From: Hypericum androsaemum
Taxonomy: Eukaryota > Streptophyta > Magnoliopsida > Malpighiales > Hypericaceae
Direction of reading: 5' to 3'
DNA length: 64,000 nt
Assembly (NCBI GenBank): GCA_963995505.1
Contig: OZ023183.1
Span: 19,092,671-19,156,670 of the forward strand
Shown one piece after another: positions 21,703 to 32,090 of this stretch. The notes below the pieces were generated by a model. It did no database searches. It was not told where the DNA came from and saw only the letters and a list, made by a program, of their open reading frames with translations. Position numbers and translations under genes: made by a program. The first letter of the stretch is position 1. Each line of letters begins with the position of its first letter.

Positions 21703-22189
21703 GGAGCGATTTGGAGGGGACAAGCTTTGTCCCTATTTTTGGGGACTAAAGAGAATTCAGTGGCAATCTAGGTATTATTAAAACAATCAAGAGTAATATT
21801 AAAAAATTAATCAAAATCAAATCAAAACTAATCAAAATCAAATCAAAATCTTTAAATGAGAGATAATGCGCCATTAAAGGAGGGATAATGCACGATTTTT
21901 ATGGAAATTCTAAACAGGGAAAAAATTAAAATCAATCCCATGTGAAGGAGCAGGAAGCGACCCTTCACATTCTTATAAAGGTGAGACTCTTTAAATTTTT
22001 GTCAGTTAAAAAAAAGGTATTTTTATAACTAAACTTAAATAACTAAAAAATGAAAAATTCAACAAACAAATTTGACCAAAAATTCCTAAGATTAGACCTA
22101 AATAAACCAAACAAAAAATTAATCGGATAACCAATATCATTAAAAATCAATGCGACAACATCCGAAAACTAAAATTACTACATCTGAAA

Positions 22190-22598
22190 ACTAATATCAC
22201 TACATTCGAAAATTAATATCACTACATTCAAAACCAATATTCCTACACATGCGAACCAATATCACTACATCGCGAAACCAATATTCCTACACATGCGAAC
22301 CAATATCCCTACACATGCGAACCAATATCACTACATTCGAAAAATCAATATCACTACATCACAAAACCAATACCACTACATCGCAAACCAATATCACTAC
22401 ATCGCAAAACCAATATCACTACATACTCAAACAAATATCACTACATTCGAAATCAATATCATTACATACTCAAACCAATATCAATACAGAGCAAAACTAA
22501 TATCTCTATATTCGAAAACCAATATCACTACCTCGCAAAACCAATATCATTACATTCAGAAACCAATATCACTACATTGCAAAACCAATATCACTACA
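22190..22598. repeat. Tandem array A, about 20-bp unit
   Basis: About 20 imperfect units of ACCAATATCACTACAT followed by 2-6 variable bases (often CGCAAA or TCGAAA). Confidence 0.9.
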
Positions 22599-22649
22599 AT
22601 TCTACCATTCCAACGAGCAAATTCTAATTACTCGTTTGAATGGTAGAAT
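22599..22649. repeat. Hairpin between the two tandem arrays
   Basis: The 19-base arms ATTCTACCATTCCAACGAG and CTCGTTTGAATGGTAGAAT pair with one mismatch around a 13-base loop. Confidence 0.88.
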
Positions 22650-22959
22650 GCTCGATCTCTTCAAGATTATCAAGGCCATGGCTATTGAGTTGTGATTCTA
22701 ATTATCGTTATGGGTTGACAGGGTAGTCATTTTTTCTTCCCTATTTATGGCATATTGCGCATTAGGAGATCGATTTTGGCATGAATTTCTAGGTGTTACG
22801 TGAATATATGTTTCTAAGTGAACCAATATCACTACATGCGAACAAATATTACTATATTTGAAAATCAATATCTGTAAATTCGACAACTAATATCACTACA
22901 TCGCAAAACTAATATCAACAACACAGACATATTAAGATTTGGGAATATTTCGTCGTATC

Positions 22960-23400
22960 ATCAATACAGACACAAACCAATATCCGTACATATTCAAACC
23001 AATATCAGTACATACTCAAACCAGTATTCGTACATACTCAAACCAATATCCTCTGCATACTCAAATCAATATCAGTACATACTCAAACCAATATCTATAC
23101 ATAATCAAACCAATATCAGTACATACTCAAACCAATATCTGTACATAATCAAACCAATATCCGTACATACTAAAACCAATATTTGTACATACTAAAACCA
23201 ATATCAGTACATACTGAAACCAATATCAGTACATAATCAAACCAATATATGTCCATACTCAAACCAATATATGTACATACTCAAACCAATATCATTAAGT
23301 ACTCAAACCAATATCAGTACATAATCAACCGATATCTGTACAACTTTAAACAAATATTCATACACATTAAAACCAATATCAATACAGACACAAACCAAAG
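22960..23400. repeat. Tandem array B, about 22-bp unit
   Basis: About 19 units of ACCAATATCAGTACATACTC plus AA. The core is the same as array A, but the tail is ACTCAA rather than CGCAAA. Confidence 0.9.
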
Positions 23401-23720
23401 CCCCTGAGCAAGTGTGAAAGAGCCAAAGCCCGGCGGCAGGCGTGGAGATTTAGACTAGAGCGAGAGGGCACAACGAACTACTCAACTAAAAAATGAAGGC
23501 GGTGAAGGCAAATCTGAGTGGGAGGAGCCTTGGAGCAAATCTGAGATTCTTCACGAAGCTTTTGCGTGTCGAGGAGGAATCGAGTTAGAGGAGGCATAGA
23601 GCTTACCGCCATCGCCATCATTGTCGCCATCGACAACAAAACTCCCGCCGTCGCTGCCAAATCCCACGAGGACGGAGTTGACCTAGAGCTATCTTCCTTC
23701 GAAGTTTACCACCCATTATC
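23400..23720 (+). other. GC-richer gene-like block, parent unknown
   Basis: An open stretch with ATG at 23566 (MSRRNRVRGGIELTAIAI) and codon-like composition lies in AT-rich surroundings. It may be captured host DNA. I recognise no family and do not call a gene. Confidence 0.25.
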
Positions 23721-24021
23721 CACAAAGTTTCAATATATCAAACAACCAACAAGTCATTTTCTCCTTAATAACCAAATACTGCAAAACAAGTCTAGAAACA
23801 GTGGAGCCTCTGTGTATATTTTAAATGGCTTCAAAGATCTGTTTATCAATATATATATATATGTAAGATTGTAATTAGAAACAGAATTGCAGAAGACAAG
23901 CCGAGAAGTTGGATCAGGTAAAAAACCTAGGTGAAACGAAAAAATATATTTAGGATGATATGGGTTTATAATTAAGTGGGTAGTGAAGAAAAATAGATTT
24001 TTGATGATATGGATTGGTATT

Positions 24022-24027
<6 letters not shown>

Positions 24028-24057
<30 letters not shown>

Positions 24058-24078
24058 AGAAGAAGAAGAAGAAGAAGA
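24028..24078. repeat. (GA)n(GAA)n microsatellite
   Basis: A pure GA run followed by a pure GAA run, inside the 2.6-kb TIR element. Confidence 0.95.
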
Positions 24079-24292
24079 TGAGACGTGGGAGATGGTGGGT
24101 TGTGTTTAGTTGGTATTAATTGGTATTTTTTTTCTAGGAGTATTAATTGGGTATCTTTCTTCTGTGAAAAAGTCAAAAATGTCCCTGATTGGTTATTGAC
24201 CATCAGATTTGAAGTTTTTTTTTACAAATGAATCTGATGGCCCAAAATCTAGTCCCCACCTATGGACAACATTTCTTTAGTCCCCACTCAAT

Positions 24293-24895
24293 CCATCTCT
24301 TCGTAGGAGAAGGAAACGGAACGTGATGTGTTTTGGCATCCGCGGGATTTAATTCTTCATAAAGAGATTTCAGACGCTTGGTTATTTTCATGCCAACGAA
24401 AAAAAAGCATCAAATTAATTGTTACCGGTCATCTGGCATTCAGATAGTTAAAACTCAAATAATTTAAATTTGAGTCCAGTAAAATTATAAAATACGGCAA
24501 AACTATCTCTATTAAGTTCAATACAATCGCAATCGATAGTTTGAACTCGAAATTTCTAGTTAAATTTGAGCAATCATCATCAACTAATCTATAAATTTGA
24601 CATAAAGCGTGTGATAAAACGGAAGTAGCTCGAGTAACAACGGAATACGAGATTAATTTTTTTTTGTACGATTTTAAAATCAAAATATCCAACTAACACA
24701 TTGTCGATGTTTGCTAAGAAGAACTAGAAAATGAAAAACAGTTAACTGTTTAGAAAAAGTCTGTACTGCCATTGGCTGATTCATACAAGTCTAAAAACGG
24801 ATGAGATCTGTCGACTCGGACTCGGGTGGTCAAGATAAGGACACAAATACAAAAATATTATTCAAAATCTGAAATCGTACATGAAAAAAAATAAG
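24293..24895. repeat. Flank repeat family, copy 1
   Basis: This matches 29060-29500 and 48930-49330 (TTGGTTATTTTCATGCCAAC, then AAAAAGTCTG and GCTGATTCATACAAGTCTAA). No coding sequence is seen. Confidence 0.6.
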
Positions 24896-25958
24896 AGATA
24901 ATTACATACAGAACTCCAGGATATAGTCAAATAGACTCTGAGAATTCTGTAGTTTCCTTACTAATTGCTGAGCTCCTGTAGTTTGGTTATTATTATAGTT
25001 TCGGGTCCTTGTCTCAAGTAAATGACTCAAATACCCTTGCAAAAAAACTATAAAAAAAACCAATTATTTTAGCTGACTGTTTCGACACCATCTCCACCGC
25101 TGCCGACCCGCTAACTTCACCGAGACGACCTTCCGGAGCTCTTCCGTCGATGAGACCTTCATATACGGCAGCGGGGACGCGTCGGCGGGCCAGCCGATGA
25201 CCTTCCGGAGAAGAGGACGATGACGAGGATGGGTTCCTGAGGATGCTCCCTCCCAACAACAGCACACAATTTAAACCCAGAAATTTATCGATGAACCGAT
25301 GTCGATGAACCCAGAAATTTGGTAAAGAATTGGTCTTTGGTGGGTTTTGCCTAAGGAGCTCTGACGGCGAGTCGTTTGAGGTCGACGAGGTGGTGGCCCT
25401 TGTGTCGCAGACGATCAAGCACATGATCGAGGACGACTGTGCCGACAACGAGATTCCTCTCCCGAAGGTGATGAGCAAAATCCTGTCTAAGGTGATCCAG
25501 TATTGCAAGAAGCACGTCGAGGCGAACGCAGCCAAGGACGACAAGTCGTCCACCTCTACCACCGAAGATGCTGACCTCAAGTATTTCTGTTTACCTTTTA
25601 TGTTTGTGGTTTGGCTGTTTGTGATTTCAAATTATTAATTTGCTTAGAGTTGGTAAATAATCGATTTTGCTTAATTGTTGGCTGCATCGATCCTTAATTA
25701 TTTTTAATGTGTCGCCGGAAATGTCGCCGGAAATATCGCCGGAGAAGGTGTAAGTTCACTGGAAGGGAGGTAGGAGATGATTCCAGGGGTATAATAGTCA
25801 TTTCGGAATTTAAAAATATATAAATTGATTGATGATGTCAGCGAGGGACCCGAAAGTATAATAATAACCAAACTACAGGAGCTCAGCAATTAGTAAGGAA
25901 ACTACAGGGTCCTCAGAGTCTATTTGAGTATACCGTAGGGTTCGGTATGTAATTATCT
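24896..25958. mobile_element. TIR element carrying an SKP1-like gene fragment
   Basis: The ends AGATAATTACATAC and GTATGTAATTATCT open about 110 bp of strong inverted similarity (ACTAATTGCTGAGCTCCTGT and its complement). The paralogous DNA at about 375-390 lacks the insert. Long TIRs and captured gene DNA without transposase fit a Pack-MULE-like element. The target duplication is unclear because the flanks are A-rich. Confidence 0.78.
25351..25583 (+). pseudogene. Captured exon 1 of an SKP1-like gene
   Basis: Translation gives [20 protein letters not shown], then [18 protein letters not shown], then [17 protein letters not shown] and DADLK. This is the N-terminal half of SKP1/ASK, the adaptor that links cullin 1 to F-box proteins in SCF ubiquitin ligases. 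It stops at the position where plant SKP1 genes commonly have their intron, and the next bases (GTATTTCTG) look like the intron donor, so genomic DNA was captured. The native initiator methionine is missing, and so is the F-box-binding C-terminal half, so no functional SKP1 can be made. Confidence 0.85.
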
Positions 25959-26547
25959 AAAAAGATAAATACCTGGATACAATTCCAAGAAACTTCTTTG
26001 TCCTCATCAGGCCGTTCAACGAGTCAGACATTAACAAACTAGTCTACCTCCGACCGATTACCAAGGTGACCTTCCGCTTGTATGAGTATCCACCAGCGCT
26101 TAATTGACATAAGACAAGGCGACTCCACTTTCTTGCATGGCTTTTTTTTGTTGAAATTTTAGGTATTTTGACATCTACTTAACTGATAAATTTATGTTTA
26201 AATTTAATAAGACTTTTATCATAATAAAATTATTTCAACAAACATTCAACAACCATATTTATTTTAAAAAAATATGCGCTTCAAAAACTTGAACCTGTTT
26301 ATATTAAGTCGCGTCACCGCTATGAAAACTATTGAGACTGCATGCTTCCGACAAACCAGTTACAATTAATAAGCAGGGGACTGCTGGTCTCTACGCCAGG
26401 ATGTGGACTGCCGGCCGTCTACGCCAGAAACCTCTCGTCGGCATCTACTATCGTTTATATCTATAAATTACGTAATGATCTACTACATTAAAATATGCAT
26501 GATCTACTACATTTCCTTTCTAGCCTGTTTAACATACAAACCTCAAT
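25959..26547. repeat. Flank repeat, copy 2, upstream of a P450 relic
   Basis: Bases 25960-26420 match 370-640, with an added AT-rich insertion from about 26130 to 26330. No gene is seen. Confidence 0.5.
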
Positions 26548-27465
26548 ATGGCCATCATCATCTTGGCTGTTTTTCTTGTTTCGTGTTCGCTATGGTGGCT
26601 GCTAAAAGATAAACTACTCCCAGGGCATAAGAGGAACAAAATAACAGCTCCAGAAGCAGGAGGCTTATGGCCGTTGATAGGCCACCTTTCCCTCCTGGGA
26701 GGCCCCAAGCCACCCCACATCGTCCTCGGAGAACTGGCCGACAAGAAGGGGCCCATTTTCACCATCAAGATGGGCGTCCACCGAGCACTGGTCGTCAGCA
26801 ACCGGAAGACAGCCAAGGAGTGCTTCTCGAGCGGGTCGACCCAGAACTCTCGCCATGGACATCCTAGGCTACAACCAGTCCATGTTTGGGTCCATCCCCT
26901 ACGGGCCACTCTGGCGCCATGTGCGCAAGATAGCCGCCCTCGAGCTTCTCTCCCACCACCGGCTCGAGGGCGTTAGGGAATCGGATGTTAGGACATCCTT
27001 GAAAGAGCTGTACAAATTATGGGAAACAAAGAGGAACACTCGTAACAAGGCGGCGGAGGTGGAGATGAGGAGGTGGTTCGGAGACATAACCCTAAACGTT
27101 ATTTTCAAAATCATCGTCGTGAAATCTCTTGGGTACTTCACTTCACAAGATGGAAAGAAGGACCAAGGGTGGAAGCGAGCGTTGGGGAAGTTCTTTGACC
27201 TGTCTGGGAGGTTCGTGGTGGCCGACGCGGTGCCATTTCTGAGGTGCCTGGATCTCGGTGGCCACGAGAAGGCCATGAGGACGACAGCCGAGGAGCTGGA
27301 CGCGGTGGTCGTCGAGTGGTTAGAGGAGCACAAGGAGGAGTGAAAGGGGAAGAGGGAGGTCGACGACGGGGATTTCATGGGGGTCATGCTTGATATGCTG
27401 GAAGATTCTGAAGCTGTTCCCGATGGTGGTGACCCGGATACCATCAACAAGGCCACTTGTCTGGT
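26548..27465 (+). pseudogene. CYP82-like exon 1 relic
   Basis: It starts MAIIILAVFLVSCSLWWLL (membrane anchor), then GLWPLIGHLSLLGGPKPP, LADKKGPIFTIKMG and TAKECFSS. A deletion with frame change near 26830 removes the usual segment before RPRTLAMDILGYN, which continues in another frame from 26855. The rest (RHVRKIAALELLSHHRLEG, VPFLRCLDLGGHEKAM) is open until TGA at 27341, after which the family sequence goes on to DTINKATCL and the intron donor at 27466 (GTACAC). Exon 2, with the haem site, is absent. It has no intron at the site where genes 2 and 3 carry their extra intron. It differs clearly from genes 1-3, so it is an older paralogue. Confidence 0.9.
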
Positions 27466-28985
27466 ACACAAACAGAGCGCCTAAAACTCCGTCAATTCTT
27501 TCTAATCACCTTTATGTTGTTAGGGCAAATCTCATTTGCCACTAACCACCATCTTGATTACATGGTTACACCAAACACTGTCTTCATTAAGATCCTATTT
27601 CTTGGAATCTTCATGCATAGATTGACTTTTGGCTCGGCGAATATTTTATAGGCATCGGGAATCGGCGAGTTTGTTATTTTTAAAACATTAGGCCGTATAA
27701 GGATAGTTCGTTCCTTTTTTTTCTTATACCAAGTATGCTCATTAATTCGGGTTCTTATTAATCGAGTGGTTGGACTTTTTGTTAAGTCCTTACTAGCTGG
27801 GACTAATTTGACTTGAGTCGTATAAAAGGTTCTTTGAAGAATTAGAAATTCTTGATTGAGATACAACTACCTCCAAGCAAAATCTGGTAACCTTACAAAA
27901 GATTGGTAGCAAGGATGCAAAACTTCTGGAGCCGGTTGTTTCTCAAGACGAGAGATGAAACGTTTTGAGAAAGAGTGAGATCAAGCTCAATCGAACTCAG
28001 AGAAAGGCTGTGTAACTAGGAACAGAGAAATAACGTATTCACTCCAAATTGTCCCTTGGTCCGTAGGTCATGACACAAAGTTAGAATTCGAACTCTTCCA
28101 CAACGATATCTCACTGATAGTTCGAACTCTCAAGAAGGAAACTTTCTTCGCCTTCCACTCAAAAGGTAAAAATAAGGAGTTCAAAGTATTGGTTTATCGA
28201 TATTTTCCTCGTTTAGTTTAGTGGATTGAACGGTGGTAATCATCAAAATCGCACCTTTAGCATGTTAGTTCACGTTGTTCATCAAGTCCAGGTTTGTGTG
28301 AGAATGACCTCTTTGTTCACACAGCGGGTCCTCTATTCCAGTTCATTTTAGTGTAGTATCTGTTTGCGCCAAGGATTATGTGACAACTAGTCTCTTGTTG
28401 CAAAGTGGATGAAGGGATTAGTTTGTGTGACTAATATCGTGACGGTGACGATTATCGTGGAGAATCCGAAATCGTCGCTCCAGGTTGATTGGGAGGATTT
28501 GGGGGTTAGGGTTTTTAGTGAGAATTGGAGATTTAGTGTTTCTAAAGGTTCTAAGAAATGAGGTGGGTTCTAAGTGAGAAAGTACATGTTCAGCTTTCCT
28601 TTTGATGTCGGGTACTAGGTTTAGGGTGGTGAAGGCTTCATGGAAGAAGAAGAAGAGAGTTGAGAGAAGGGGAGCAGGAAGAAGAAGAGAGATGTTTTTG
28701 AAAAATAATAAAATACGAGACTGAAATGATATTTTTAAATTGGGCTATCTCACATTATCAACCAGATTAAAAAATTTGATGTGACTTGCCAAGTTAGTTG
28801 CAAAATGGCCACATTTTTAGTTCGGAGTGAAATTTGGCTCGGGAAGTCATCCGAACCTAAAAATGACACAAGAATGCATATCACAGAATTCAAATAGTCT
28901 TTTTTAAACTATAAGATCATATTTCAAAAGTATACTTTTCTCTAAAATAATTACCTTGAGGAATTTTTATCCATGGGAAACAAGC
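27466..28985. other. Intron relic then intergenic, no gene seen
   Basis: Bases 27500-27800 share motifs with the intron relic at 15640-15873. The rest to 28985 shows no reliable ORF or repeat. Confidence 0.45.
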
Positions 28986-29760
28986 CACTGACCTACGTTT
29001 GGGCCGATACCTTAATACAAGATTGTCATGGGCCTTCCATCCTCCAATTGATGGGTCCATCTCTTCATAGGAGAAGGAAACGGAATGTGATGTGTTTTCA
29101 GCTGCTTGGTTATTTTCATGCCAACAGAAAAAAGTCATCATGTTAATTGTTCCCGAAGTCATATGAAATTCAGATATTTAAAATTTGACTAATTTAAATC
29201 TAAATTTGAATTAAGTAAAATTATAAAATATGGTCAAATTTTTACTATTAATTTCAATATAATTGCATTTCATAACTCGAATTCCAAATATTTATTTCAA
29301 TTTGAACCATGGTCATCAATCAATCTACATATTTGACGGTAAGTGTGCGATAAAATGGGAATAGCGAGTAACGATGAAATATGAGATCAATTTTTTATAG
29401 TACTATGTTAGAATTTTTATATCATATTTGCTAACAACTAGAAAATGAAAAAAGAGAAACTATCTGGAAAAAGTCTGGACTGGCATTAGCTGATCATACA
29501 AGTCTAAAAAAGGCTTTTGTTCTGTCAACGTCCCTTCTTGTGCGTAATTTATCCTCTAGCTGTCCAATTACAAGCAAGAAGCAATCTCTTTCGATGCGAA
29601 ATTTTTAAGCTTCTTCCTATGATTCAATCCCTCCAGAAGTAAGCTTCAATACATATTAAGAGAGTGTCGTGGTCCTGGAATTCAATCAATAACATGAATT
29701 TTTTTTCTAGATCATATAGTATTCTATATATTATCCTGATACTATTGTACCGAATAAGTA
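28986..29760. repeat. Flank repeat family, copy 2 (empty site for the 2.6-kb element)
   Basis: This matches 21640-21702 joined to 24293-24830, and 48930-49640. It carries CCAATTGATGGGTCCATCTC at the point where the 2.6-kb element sits in copy 1. Confidence 0.7.
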
Positions 29761-30063
29761 TTCAATACATAATATTCAGTTTTATTATACTCTCGGGTTC
29801 CTAGTTAAAGTTATCAATTGATTTTTTCTTATTTTATATTTGAAAAGACTGTTATACACTTGCTTCAGTCAACTAAAACCTCCGATCATCTTCTGCGGTC
29901 ATTTTTGCGAACCCTAAAAAAACTAAATTCAATCGGTTTAATTTAATGGGATTTTTTTATCGCCTCCAACCTCAACAACAAATTCAATTGAAGGAGCTTG
30001 CCATCGCCTACAACAAATTCGAGCAAACCTGGCAACCTGTCTCAAGCCACCGCGCTAGTTGAA

Positions 30064-30667
30064 TGTAACGCCCCGTGATACGATTGACTGTCTCCACAGA
30101 CCAACACAGGTCTTTTCTAGCGTGTTTTGTCCTCACTCGCATGATTCTCAGAAACTTCCCATGAGGTCACCCATTCTGATCCTACTTCCAGCCAAACGCG
30201 TTTAACCTTGGAGTTCTCTCAAGATGTGTGCCAGAAAAGAAGGTGCACCTTATTGATATAGATAATACCAATCAAATCACTTAAGACATTTCAGACAGTA
30301 CATATCATTAACGGGATATCACATTCACCCCTCCTTAAATATGCGACGTCCTCGTCGCACTAGACAGAACACAGAACAGTCCCAGAATTATTTTTGCTCT
30401 GATACCAAATGTAATACCCCGTGATCTGACCGACTGTCTCCAAAGACTAACACGGGTCTTTTCCAGCATTTTTTGTCCTCACTCGCACGCATCCCGGAAA
30501 CTCTCGGGAGGTCACCTATCCTAATCCTACTCCCGGCCAAACGTATTTTACCTTGGAGTTCTCTCAAGATGTGTGCCAGAAAAGAAGGCGCACCTTGTTG
30601 ATATGGATAGTACCAATCAAATCACTTAAGGCATTTCAGACAGTAAGATCTTTAACAGAGTATCACA
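30064..30667 (-). mobile_element. TRIM (terminal-repeat retrotransposon in miniature), complete
   Basis: Two direct LTR-like repeats, 30064-30323 (260 bp) and 30410-30667 (258 bp), share TGTAA(C/T)(G/A)CCCCGTGAT and ATATCACA-type ends. The 86-bp middle, read on the minus strand, has TTTGGTATCAGAGC right after the LTR (tRNA-Met-type PBS) and a purine tract AAGGAGGGGTGAA before the other LTR. The 5-bp duplication TTGAA is perfect (30059-30063 and 30668-30672). There is no coding capacity, so it must be mobilised in trans. Confidence 0.93.
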
Positions 30668-30772
30668 TTGAAGGTGCTCGCCATCGTCTCCTTCCCACCC
30701 CAGTGATGGTATCCCATCTCTAGCTCACCATCAAAGATCTGGATGTGCTTGAGAGTGAGAACTCGAGCGTTT

Positions 30773-31015
30773 CTCAGCCTCTATTAGACAGACGACGTTG
30801 TTACCCCAGAAGATGCAGTTGATGACATTCTCCTCGATGCACTCGGGGCCAGAGGAGAGCGTCGGAGGATCCAAGGGCTGGGTGTGGAGGTCGTAGCGGT
30901 AAATGGTGTTGTCCTGGATAACGCATGCTAGGGTTTGATCCTCGATCCAGGAGAGATTGATGGGGCAGCTGCCAGGGTTCTACCAGACGGCGTCAGAGAG
31001 GGGGTCACCAGCATC
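30773..31015 (-). pseudogene. VPS16-like gene fragment
   Basis: The minus strand reads LSDAVW, a TAG stop, then INLSWIEDQTLACVIQDNT, IYRYDLH, ECIEENVINCIFWGNNVVCL. This matches the N-terminal beta-propeller region of plant VPS16, a HOPS/CORVET subunit needed for vacuole biogenesis and membrane tethering. It covers only about 80 residues, has an in-frame stop and no exons on either side. A TIR relic lies at 31185-31320. Inference: a fragment carried by a TIR element and later decayed. Assignment rests on remembered family motifs. Confidence 0.68.
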
Positions 31016-31184
31016 GTCCCAATGTCCTCCAAGTCGTTGGGAGGTCAATGTCTTTGGAGTCGGCTTTGGAGTCGTCGGCGTAGGGAAAGTCATTTCCATG
31101 GAAAGAGAGAGGAAGGAAGAGATAAAATTTATGATTTATGATTTATATTTTTGTCGAGGGTAGAAAAGTCATTTTCGTGTAAAA

Positions 31185-31320
31185 AATTAATTGATGATGT
31201 CAGCGAGGACCGAGAGTATAATAAAACCAAACTGTCATAATTTTATAATCTAAATCAAAAATATTGGAGTGTGGGAAGCGAATATGCCAAACACCAGGGT
31301 ACTGAAAGTGAGAGTAATTT
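31185..31320. mobile_element. Right-end TIR relic(s) next to the VPS16 fragment
   Basis: TTGATGATGTCAGCGAGGA at 31191 repeats the inner right end of the SKP1 element (25828). GCCAAACACCAGGGTACTG at 31289 resembles the right end of the 8558-9898 element. No left partner was identified. Confidence 0.5.
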
Positions 31321-31745
31321 AGCCTTGTAAATAATTACGCCGAAGGGGTGCCCAAAGCCCATTAATAATGTACCACACACGCAGCCCAGCTAATAAGAAA
31401 GGGGCGCATTAGAGTTTGGGCCATTACCTTATTGGGCTTCCAAGTTCAACTTGTGAAAAGTAATATATATTATAAAATTTGCGTAATTTCTGTTGCATGA
31501 TCACGGGTTAGACTTGATCACGATTCGAATTGAATTAGTTAAAATTTAAATTTATCAAAACCTTAAATCGTATTCAATTTGTTTAAAGACAAATCGAATT
31601 CAAATTATGAACCTCGAATTCGAATTCGAATTAATTCTTCAATTTTTAATATTTAATAAAAAATTCAAAAATTCCAAATTTTCATAATTTTTTTGACAAA
31701 GTTGAAAAATTCCAATTTTTTTGAAATATTTCAAAATAGGATTTA
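31321..31745. repeat. Intergenic; part of the 4.1/8.4-kb flank repeat
   Basis: Bases 31340-31460 match 4140-4250 joined to 4990-5110. They act as an empty site for the MITE at 4251-4989. The rest is AT-rich. Confidence 0.5.
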
Positions 31746-31945
31746 GGGTTTAACATTTTTGGGAAAAATAAATAAACTATAAATTGAGCTTGCAGTTAAT
31801 GTACTTAAATTGTCTACGTAGAGTTAATGTTAGTGTTAGGGTTAGGATTATGATTTAGGGTTAGGGTTAGTGTAGTATTAAGGTTAGGGTTTATGGTTAG
31901 CGTTAGGGTAGGATTTAGGGTTTAGAATTAAGGTTAATGTTATGC
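31745..31945. repeat. Degenerate telomere-like TTAGGG/TTTAGGG tract
   Basis: Many scattered GGTTAGGGTT and GATTTAGGGTT motifs are separated by 3-10 variable bases. The plant telomere unit is TTTAGGG, so this may be an interstitial relic or simple-sequence drift. Confidence 0.6.
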
Positions 31946-32090
31946 TTAGACCTTAGTGAATCTTCTAGGTTGCATATATTGGAGACCTCCCGAGTTGCAT
32001 ATTCTTGAGAAAGAATTGAGATTTAAATTAATTGTGTAAATTTTCAAGAATGGAATGAAGTATTTATTATAGTATTTTGAAGTAAATATA

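Larger units (their letters stand above)
21703..24292. mobile_element. 2.6-kb non-autonomous TIR element rich in tandem repeats
   Basis: The ends GATTTGGAGGGGACAAG and TTAGTCCCCACTCAATC are inverted repeats of the family seen at 4663-4805. The paralogous site at about 29045-29065 (CCAATTGATGGGTCCATCTC) lacks all 2.6 kb, which defines the insertion. No transposase is recognised. The contents are AT-rich DNA, two tandem arrays, a hairpin, a GC-richer gene-like block (23400-23720) and a GA/GAA microsatellite. ORFs in the arrays are by-products of the repeat. Confidence 0.72.

Noticed and set aside
22249..22646. ORFs encoding repeated SLHMRTNITT-like peptides
   Set aside because: They are read-throughs of the 20-bp tandem array with no independent coding evidence.
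22190..23400. Regular short repeats resembling a CRISPR array
   Set aside because: The units are contiguous, with 2-6-base variable tails and no unique spacers, in plant nuclear DNA. It is a minisatellite inside a transposon.
23754..24203. 149-codon minus-strand ORF rich in Leu and Ser
   Set aside because: Its core is a translated GA/GAA microsatellite.
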